Shown here: positions 56,799-64,000 of the stretch, in pieces | Layout of the letters: each line of letters begins with the position of its first letter | How positions within the stretch are numbered: position 1 is the first letter of the stretch | Assembly: GCA_902806575.1 (NCBI GenBank) | Contig: CADCXD010000008.1 | Span: forward strand, 1,984,001 to 2,048,000 | Source: Jackrogersella multiformis | Lineage: Eukaryota; Ascomycota; Sordariomycetes; Xylariales; Hypoxylaceae | Reading direction: 5' to 3' | Length of the DNA stretch: 64,000 bases | The notes under the pieces: model-generated | Told to the model about the DNA's origin: nothing | Database searches by the model: none | The model's input: only the letters and a program-made list of their open reading frames with translations | Made by a program: the position numbers and the translations under genes

Positions 56799-58682
56799 TC
56801 ACGGATATTGCGTCGGTAAGGCATTGTTGAAGCCGAAAATGTTGTTTGGGTCCCACGCCTTTTTGAGGGCGGCCAGCTTAGGCAACTGGGCACGGCCGTA
56901 TATCTGCTCTAGCGACTCGTCGCCATGAGCATAGCTCACGTATACAGCCAAATCAGGATATCCCGACGTCGCCGCAAAATCGCTACGAAGCTGGCGACCA
57001 AGCTCGTCGCCTGCTTGACCAGCTTCGACAAGGAGGATCAGCCTGGGAAACAGGTTTTAATGGTTAGGGACACCATCTATATATTACCCAAGGTATAAAT
57101 CCTCCCTTGCATACAAACCATTACACATGCGGAGAAGAGGTAAGGGATTCCGTCCCTCGGCTAGCTAAGACGAGAGGGAAAACAGTAAAAAAGGCTTACA
57201 AATGGGCTACAGTATCGCGCCACGGGTAGGCTGTGTCAGCGTCCGGAACGGCCCGAGCGGCCTGGTTTGGGAACATTTCGAGCGAGAGCAATGCCTGGCG
57301 GCCATCGGTATGGTCGATGTAGAATTGTGCCATCTTCTCAAAGGCAGCTTGGTACGTAGACGGTGACATAGTCCGCATGTTAACGCCGTAAGTGTTCTCA
57401 GTCCGGTTTCCTGGGCAGTTTGCTGGGTCCGTCCCCAATAGGAACGTATTCGCCAACAAATTCCACGGTACGACGTTAACCAAGGCCGTGGGCGGCTGCA
57501 AGTCCAGGATCGGAGCCAATGCCTCGCGCGCCTCAGCCTCCGGTCCAAAGTAGACCCAGTTGGCCACGAGATTAATCTAAAGTTATATCGTCGTCAGAAC
57601 CATTCTTTCCATGGAAATGTGATAATTAAAATGAAGAAATTAGGAACAAGGATGACCAGAATCTGAATGAAGGGACTCACGCTATCGGACGTGGCATTAT
57701 ACATAACGATGGTCTCCGATGCCAGCTTCGCGGGCAGGGAGCCATTGTAGGAATCGACAACGGTATTGAAATAAGTAGCGCTCATGTTAGCCGGGAAAAT
57801 GACATCAACGCTCGTCACCTGGCCGGTATAGTCACCATCGTTGGCGATTTTGTGCAGTCTGTATGTGGCCGATGTAACGATTACAAAGTCCGCTCCCGCG
57901 CCTCGGATGGCCCAGAAGAGATCGGCATTGGAAGTGGCCGAGACATCAATGAGTTGGGAATCAGCAGTCACGAGGCGAACAGAAAGCAATGCGTCGATCA
58001 CCAGACCATAGCGGCCTGAGTCGCGGCCGACTCCAGCGCCTAGAGTGGACCCAAGCATTCCGGGACATTGTGAAGTTATCGTCTCTGCGAATATTCGTGT
58101 TAGGGATAGTAGGGTTGTAAAGGGGAAGATAGTTGAGAAGAGGGCCGAAAAGCGAGCTTACGTAGCTCGAATCCGGCGTTGTATACAGGATCAAAGATTT
58201 TGCCTACTCGCACGCCTCCACCAACGGTCAAGGTCTCAGCATGCTGGTCAACCTCAACCTCATCAAGCTTGCTCAAGTCGATAGCAAGCCCATTCTGAAG
58301 TTGCGCGAAGGTGGTAGTGTACCCATGACGTCCACCTGTAGCAAGAATGGATATATTATGGGCCGTTGCTATTTTGACCTGTTTTCAGTTAAGCAGCTAC
58401 ATTCTGGATATGATACTGATCTTGACGTACACTCTTGACCACATCAGCCTCAGAACCTGGACTGATCGCTGCGGAGTAGGTTGGCGGGGCATAGATGTCC
58501 CATCGTAGCGTGGCATTCGTGAACTCCTGGCTGCCTGGAAAAGAGATCGTGGTTGTAGAAGCCCATTCGTTGCTCGGGTCACTGAGTATGGCTTTCAGAT
58601 CTTGGGCACTGCAGGGTGAGACGTGGCAGATCCCAAGCCAGGTCAAACATAAGATAGTCAGGCTATTATGATTCTGCTGCAT
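56799..58682 (-). CDS. secreted FAD-linked oxidoreductase (berberine-bridge-enzyme type)
   Basis: Five exons (58682..58431, 58378..58162, 58084..57681, 57576..57200, 57042..56799) join to 497 residues with consistent frames. A hydrophobic N-terminus (SLTILCLTWLGICHVSPCSA) is a signal peptide. The FAD_binding_4 domain begins with the PP loop region; GGRHGYTTTF (about 97-106) carries the His that anchors FAD. LTVGGGVRVG and GSTLGAGVGR follow. The TSQCPGMLGS cysteine sits where bicovalent enzymes of this family attach FAD. LFWAIRGAGADFVIVT is the conserved second FAD motif. The C-terminal BBE domain is recognised by YGRAQLPKLAALKKAWDPNNIF, ending GFNNALPTQYP. Fungal relatives act in secondary metabolism, for example as ring-forming oxidases. 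Substrate unknown. Confidence 0.92.
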
Positions 58683-59342
58683 GTTCAAAGTTCTCGGATT
58701 CCGGAATCTTGTAACCTAGGTAGGTATATGATTTCTTTGCTCTATGGCAGATAGAAAGAGAAGGTTGCGAATACCGATCTTTTGAATCACGACTCGGGTC
58801 ATCCGATGGCCGTCGGCCTCCCACGATTAAAACCAGGCAACATCAATCCGCGACCATCGTTCGTGTCCGAGACAGCCATTGAAGCCTGTGGTAAGAGCAA
58901 AAATAGGGGTTCCGCATGTCCGCGATAGGATTCAAATTGCTAAAAATATGAAGTGCTGACCTTGATCCAACAGCGTTGCGATAGTCTGTGTAGCACCAGA
59001 TACGCCGGTCAATGTAAATACTAACTACCTTCAGGGCTGTATTCTATAAAAATGTTTAGCCTAGCCCCCAAGGCGTATCGTGAACTTCATTGGCAGATTT
59101 CCATCGCTAAAAACCACCTCTCAAGCCAAATCTACGCCGCGATTATGCGTTCTTATTATAAAAGTATATGCAGAGTGATCGAGGTTTTAAATATATTTTC
59201 TGGCTGATGAAGACAGCCACGGGGCATAGGAGTGGTGACACCAGAAGCAGGCTTTGGAGTCTACGGTGAGAAAGACATGGCTTGCTTCCAGTGATATGTA
59301 AGAACGGGAGCCTGCATAAATTGAGAGACATGCATTACCCAA

Positions 59343-59408
59343 CTACCTAGGCAGCTAGGTACATGTAGGTACCTAGGTAGGCTATATACCTAGGTAGATA
59401 GGTATATA
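59343..59408. repeat. dense CCTAGG palindrome cluster
   Basis: Successive ACCTAGG, TAGGTAC, ACATGT, GTACCTAGGTAG and ATACCTAGGTAG units within 66 bp. It is one of the densest examples in the window. Confidence 0.7.
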
Positions 59409-59650
59409 GCCCGCATCTAACCTAGGCACCTGAGGTTACACATGCATCTTTAATGTCTCGGAGCTCTCGGGTCACCGAGCTTGATACGACCGGAAATCCA
59501 AGGGATTATGTACCTACCTACCTAGGTACCTAGGTAGGCAGTCACATCTCAGTCACTACCTCTTAGGTACCCCCTAAGTATCTACCTACCTAGGTACGTA
59601 GGTGTCACACGGCCAAGGTATGTCGAGTTGATATCTGCCAACCTTGGAAA

Positions 59651-59710
59651 TTGCAATGTTAGGTTCTAAATTGCACTATTAGACTCTAAATCGCACTATT
59701 GGACTCTAAA
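59651..59710. repeat. three tandem 20-bp repeats
   Basis: TTGCAATGTTAGGTTCTAAA, then TTGCACTATTAGACTCTAAA, then TCGCACTATTGGACTCTAAA, head to tail with no spacer, in the promoter region of the SDR gene. Confidence 0.85.
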
Positions 59711-59828
59711 TCTCCCCGGGTTTCGTATCTGCTAAACCCTAGATTTAGACATAAGACATACCTAGACATATTTTCAGCCGCTTTGACTAGGTAGGTATCA
59801 TTCTTGATTCCTGATAACACACTACACA

Positions 59829-59860
59829 CCTACATACCTACATACCTACATACCTACATA
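59829..59860. repeat. CCTACATA microsatellite
   Basis: Four exact copies of the octamer CCTACATA plus a partial one, ending about 10 bp before the SDR ATG, so within its leader or core promoter. Confidence 0.85.
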
Positions 59861-59871
59861 CCTACGTAAGG

Positions 59872-61102
59872 ATGACCCAGACAGTATCCTTCGACATCAC
59901 GCCCGAAAAGGAAGCCAGTAAGCTCCAATTCCTTCGCCGGCAGTTCTCCGCGGGACCGCAGCTGGTTTCGCGACGCGATGTCGAGCTTAGCGACAGGACA
60001 GCCATCGTGACGGGGGCCAACAGCGGCATCGGTCTGCAGTGCTCGCGACAGCTACTCGACCTAGGCCTCAGCAGGCTCATCCTCGGCGTTCGCGACGAGG
60101 CTAAGGGTGATGCTGCTCGCAAGACCCTAACGGCCGCGAAAGCGCTGGAGCCCGGCCAGAGTATCGAGGTCTGGAAGTTAGATTACGCATCCTACGACTC
60201 TGTCGCGGCCTTTGCGGAACGCGCCGAGAATCTTAACCCTCGACTCGATATTGCTATCCTAAACGCCGGCGTCAATCGCGCCTCTTTTTCTCTGAACCCG
60301 ACCACGGGTCACGAGGAAGACCTACAGACTAACTACCTCTCAACCGTCCTGCTGATGCTTCTCCTTCTCCGCGCCTTCAAGAAGTCCCAATCCGCCGCCA
60401 CTCCGTCGGATCACTCTCCGGGGCGCATCGTAGTCGTGTCATCCGACACGGCGGCTTGGGCCAAGTTCGACCAGAGGAATAAGAACCCGCTGTTGAAGGC
60501 CTTTGACGACAAGGAGGCCAAGTGGGATGGGCTTGATCAATACGCTACGACCAAGCTTCTAGGTCAGCTGTTCGTGGCCGAACTGGCTAAGCGCGTGTCG
60601 CCGTCGCTGGCCGTTGTCAACTGCGCTAACCCGGGCCTCTGCTATGGCTCGGCGCTCCCCCGTGAGCTCGGCGCGCTTACTGCCGTGTTCATCCGCATCT
60701 TCGGCCGGTCGTCAGGCGTGGGTGCGCGTACCCTCGTGCATGCTGCCGTCACACAGGACGAGAGCTCGCATGGGCAATATATTGAGGACGGCGAGCTGAG
60801 ACCGTGAGTGCCTCCTCTCCTTTCTTCCCTTACGTATGAATTGTTGCCCCTGTTGTGTATTTGGTTGTCACTAGGTATCAAGCAAGCATTTATTGTTGCT
60901 TATGTGCAAGTAAATTTCGTACTTCTGCAGGCTAGCCATGATCCAACTGACGTGTGAGTATGACTTTACCAGAATGGCACCCTTTGTGTATTCCAGAGAG
61001 GCAGAAGAGATAACACAACGGCTGTGGAAGGAAACGTTGGAAGAGCTCTCTTCTGCAGGGGTCCAAGACATCGTTGAAAGCATCGCTCAGGCTTCGACCT
61101 GA
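59872..61102 (+). CDS. short-chain dehydrogenase/reductase
   Basis: Exons are 59872..60803 and 60973..61102 (169-nt intron GTGAGT ... ACCAG), 353 residues. A 40-residue leader precedes the Rossmann motif TGANSGIG (residues 47-54). LILGVRDEAKG follows the second strand, with an Arg for NADP(H). NAG (AILNAGVN) is the fourth-strand motif. VVVSSDTAAW provides the catalytic Ser and QYATTKLLG the Tyr-xxx-Lys, separated by an insert of about 20 residues. NCANPGLCYG is the family PG motif. The C-terminal MAPFVYSREAEEITQRLW lies in exon 2. It resembles fungal SDRs placed in secondary-metabolite clusters, but the substrate cannot be read. It lies head to head with the FAD oxidase and upstream of the P450, in the same direction. 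Confidence 0.9.
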
Positions 61103-61380
61103 TTGGTTTTAGTAATTAGTGTAAATTGTCTAAATATATTAGGATTTCGTTGAAACCATCGGGTCACGAAAGGAGCACTATCCGTTGAAGTTTTGATCTC
61201 GATGGCCAGGAAACTTAAACATGCAAGCAAGATGAGGGGTTAGGAAAGAAATCGTCTATCCAGGAAACAGTTATATAATCGAATCCCGTCCCGGGATCTT
61301 GTGTCTTTCCAGTTTTAACTCAACTTCTATTGCTTTTCCCCCTGAACACACATTAACTCTCCTCCCTTTTATATTTCACC
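61103..61380. other. P450 promoter region
   Basis: About 280 bases with TATATAA at 61272 and a pyrimidine-rich leader up to CACCATGG at the P450 start. Confidence 0.6.
61272..61278 (+). promoter_or_regulatory. TATA box (TATATAA)
   Basis: Lies 109 bp upstream of the P450 ATG, with a CT-rich stretch after it, a good position for a fungal core promoter. Confidence 0.5.
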
Positions 61381-63441
61381 ATGGTCTTACAAAGCGTTCT
61401 TACTCCCCTAGCTATCGGTTTGACGGTTATATTCTTGTATTACTCTCTCATTAGGCGAGTTGGTCAAAGGCCGAAAGACTTCCCGCCAGGGCCACCAACG
61501 CTACCCATTATCGGCAACCTTCATCAGATGCCAAGTAAGCCTGAGGAGAGTGGCCAACAATTTGAAAAATGGGCGCAACAGTATGGTCCCGTCTACTCTC
61601 TAATCCTCGGTACCCAAGTCTGGATTGTGCTCTGCAAGGACTGGGCAGTCAAAGACTTGCTGGACAGACGAGGAGCCATCTACTCATCGAGACCTGACGC
61701 CTACCTGGCGCAGGACGTTTTCAGCGGCGGTATGCGTGCATTCATGCTAGTATGGTACCACTTCCTTTAGCAAGTCCCTATAGTTCAGCATGTCAGAGTA
61801 TCTTGAAGTGGAGCTGATGGTGGCGAGAGAAATGATAGAAAGATGGCCAAACCTTTAAAAGGAATCGTAAACTCGGCCGTATCCACCTGAATGAGAAAGT
61901 GTCGCGAGCCTACATACCATACCAGGATCTTGAGAACAAGGCGATGCTAGTCAGCTTCTTAGACCGACCCGAGCTATTTATCGACCATATCAAACGCTTT
62001 ACGACCTCTCTGACGACACAAATGATTTTCGGTTTCCGCATTCTCACTGAAGATGACCCACTGCCCAAGAAATTATTCTATGTTAGTATTATTCCCGGAT
62101 TTTCCGGAATGTCGAAACTTTGATCCTAACTCATTTTATGAGCAGTCATTCGACATATTTTCTAGAATATGTTTCTCCTTGGTAAGTCTCGGAGAAAAAG
62201 ATTTGTACCAACGAGTGTTGCCACAGTACTCAAAAACTCGGCGTTACTAACTGCTAGCGTTTTGCTCTGTAAACCATAGACAGCAACCTTGTTGGATATG
62301 TATCCACCACTGAGACGCCTGCCAGATCTACTTCTACCAACGAAAAGACGAGCCAGGGAATTCCACAAGGCAGAACGGGAGATTTTCCTGCATTTATACC
62401 TAGAAATGAAGAAGAAAACCCGTCAGGGCACGGCTCCGGTAAGTAACAGCAGCTTAAAAGAGATGCAAAGTCCTCGATTGTCGAAAAAGCGACAAGATAA
62501 AGACAATGGATGAGTTTAGCTGATTGAACATCCACCCCTTACGTAGCCGTGTTTCTCTCGCGATCTCGTGCGAATCCAAGAGGAAGAAGGCATGACGGAC
62601 GATCAGGCCGCATACACGAGCGGCTCGCTCCTCCAGGGCGGCCTCGGCTCGACGACCGAGACGCTGACAGGTTTTGTCAAAGCCATGGTTCTCTTCCCCA
62701 ACGTGGTCAAGGCCGCGCAGGCCGAGCTCGACCACGTCTGCGAGAATCGCATTCCCGACCTGGATGACATGTCTGACCTACGCTATGTTAGGGGCTGCAT
62801 CAAAGAGGCCCTGCGCTGGATGCCCGCCAGCCCGCTCGGCATCCCACATGCGCTGACGGACGATGACGAGTACATGGGATACAGGCTTCCCAAGGGAGCT
62901 GTCGTCATTTGCAACGTTCGGTTAGTCTCTCCCTTATATGTACTTACGACGTGTTTTCACTGAAGGTTTTTTTTCCCAACATTGACCAAAAAAAACCAGA
63001 GCCATACACAACGATCCAGATCGTTATCCCGACCCTCACACTTTTGATCCTTCGCGGTGGGCGCAGGACAGCCAGACGGCCGCGCAAGCGGCAACCAACG
63101 CCGACGTGAGTCAGCGTGACCACTTCATGTTTGGCGCGGGCCGACGCATGTGTCAGGGGATCCACATCGCCGAGCGGTCGCTGTTCCTATCCATGTCGCG
63201 GCTATTATGGGCCTTCCATTTCCGGCGAGCCGTCGATCCGGGCACGGGCCGCGAGATCCCCATACCCGATCCCGACGATCTGCAGGGCGGTATCTTTGTA
63301 ATGCCCCGCCCATTCCACGCTAACATCGTGCCGCGAGACGAGGAAAAAGTAAGGCTTGTAGGGGAGGCGTGGGAAGAGGCGTCGGCGCGCTTCCTAGACG
63401 AGAATCTACAGTGGAAGGAGGTGCCGAAGGTCTCCGTGTAG
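61381..63441 (+). CDS. cytochrome P450 monooxygenase with doubtful helix-C region
   Basis: Exons are 61381..61754, 61862..62081, 62146..62181, 62280..62438, 62547..62920 and 63000..63441; this model keeps frame over 534 residues. The N-terminal anchor (LTPLAIGLTVIFLYYSLI) is followed by PPGPPTLPIIGNL. The oxygen-binding helix region reads GGLGSTTE where AGxDTT is usual. ExxR is present as IKEALRW. RYPDPHTFDPSRW is the PERF region. The haem loop is FGAGRRMCQG with the axial Cys. The third exon is only 36 nt. The join near 61754/61862 uses a weak acceptor (AAAAG) and removes most of the WxxxR helix-C motif, so either the true intron differs or the gene is damaged there. The rest is clean. The SDR directly upstream and the FAD oxidase suggest a shared pathway. 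Confidence 0.82.
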
Positions 63442-64000
63442 ACGATGCACGAAGGAAAATAGGTGGATATTAATTCTACTGTTAGGAAGAAGGCTAGGTT
63501 AGGATCTAGCTATAGTGACGACCTGCTCTGGATTTATTCGTTATGATCCTAATTTCCAATTTCTCGTTCTACATAGGACTTATATAGAAACTAGGTTACG
63601 GGGTAGTTAGAAGCTAGGTTACCAACAATCAAAGCGAAATAGGCAGTTCAATCAAGCATGACAGGTACCTCCTATGTAGGTACCTAGGGTAGACTACACG
63701 ACCAAAATGTTGTCAAGCCTAAAATTCAACACAAGGAGGATGCATATGTCTACTAGAAAACCTAGGTTAATGTATTACTACCAGTTCAATTTATACAATA
63801 CTCATCAAGGCCGGGCGTTTATGCAACTCCAATAGAGGTAGGTGACAAACGGGAAGATTTCAAGGGCACCCAAAGACCTACAATATTGTACTATTATTAG
63901 TACTTGTACATTGGAATCCTATGTGCCAACAATCTTGGCCCCCTCAGCGCCTCAGGCATCAGTGCAGATCATGTTACACAACGCAGCCATTATTTGCTTT
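63442..64000. other. intergenic to window end
   Basis: About 560 bases, AT-rich, with a CCTAGG tract at 63663-63695. No gene seen. Confidence 0.6.

Larger units (their letters stand above)
58683..59871. other. divergent promoter region rich in palindromes and small tandem repeats
   Basis: About 1.2 kb. It contains CCTAGG palindromes at 59343-59408, 59510-59538 and 59582-59603, a 3x20-bp tandem repeat at 59651-59710 and a CCTACATA array at 59829-59860. No gene seen. Confidence 0.65.

Noticed and set aside
59829..59860. CCTACATA array as a CRISPR-like repeat
   Set aside because: Direct microsatellite with no spacers in eukaryotic DNA.
60931..60952. extra mini-exon in the SDR gene after TTCTGCAG
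   Set aside because: It would leave a following intron of only about 20 nt, too short to splice.

Overview
The window is nuclear DNA from a filamentous ascomycete (Pezizomycotina). The evidence is short GT-AG introns (mostly 45-170 nt) with CTAAC-type branch sites, intron-bearing tRNA genes, a Zn2Cys6 regulator, HET-domain genes, PTH11-like receptors and a fungal type I polyketide synthase remnant. The gene content fits Sordariomycetes, but species cannot be read from this alone. All coordinates and splice junctions come from reading the sequence by eye. Junctions were checked for GT/AG and frame continuity; no alignment was run.

Left part (1-32.6 kb). A GC-rich, 5'-truncated regulator-like gene is followed by tRNA-Asp, a vacuolar amino acid transporter (AVT type), a peroxiredoxin-like protein, an eight-exon ACC-synthase-like aminotransferase, an amino acid permease and a small secreted HExxH protein. 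A HET-domain gene with a frame-broken N-terminal half comes next. Then come an NAD-dependent epimerase, a Zn2Cys6 factor and a divergent 14-TM-like MFS exporter, which look like a small transport or stress module. A CDC123-like protein, another MFS transporter and the seven-exon choline-transporter-like PNS1 complete this part.

Middle (33-45 kb). A very GC-rich HET-domain gene changes frame twice. It is followed by tRNA-Lys, a poly-Q disordered protein, a 303-bp MITE-like element with 73-bp inverted repeats, a Dabb-domain protein, an F-box protein, a probable gene remnant and a small hypothetical protein.

Right part (45-63.5 kb). This stretch is rich in redox and transport genes: a GMC oxidoreductase, a Dal5-type MFS permease, a truncated and frameshifted highly reducing PKS tail (end of ER, KR, ACP), a PTH11-like membrane protein, a secreted berberine-bridge-type FAD oxidase, an SDR and a P450. 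This looks like a decayed secondary-metabolite cluster whose synthase was lost while the tailoring genes persist. An interstitial telomere repeat lies in the gene-poor stretch at 48.6 kb.

Across the window, noncoding DNA and some introns are littered with short palindromes built from CCTAGG/TACCTAGGTA. I saw none inside the exons I modelled. Several accessory genes (two HET genes, the PKS, and the 41.9-kb ORF) are broken, while housekeeping genes read cleanly.
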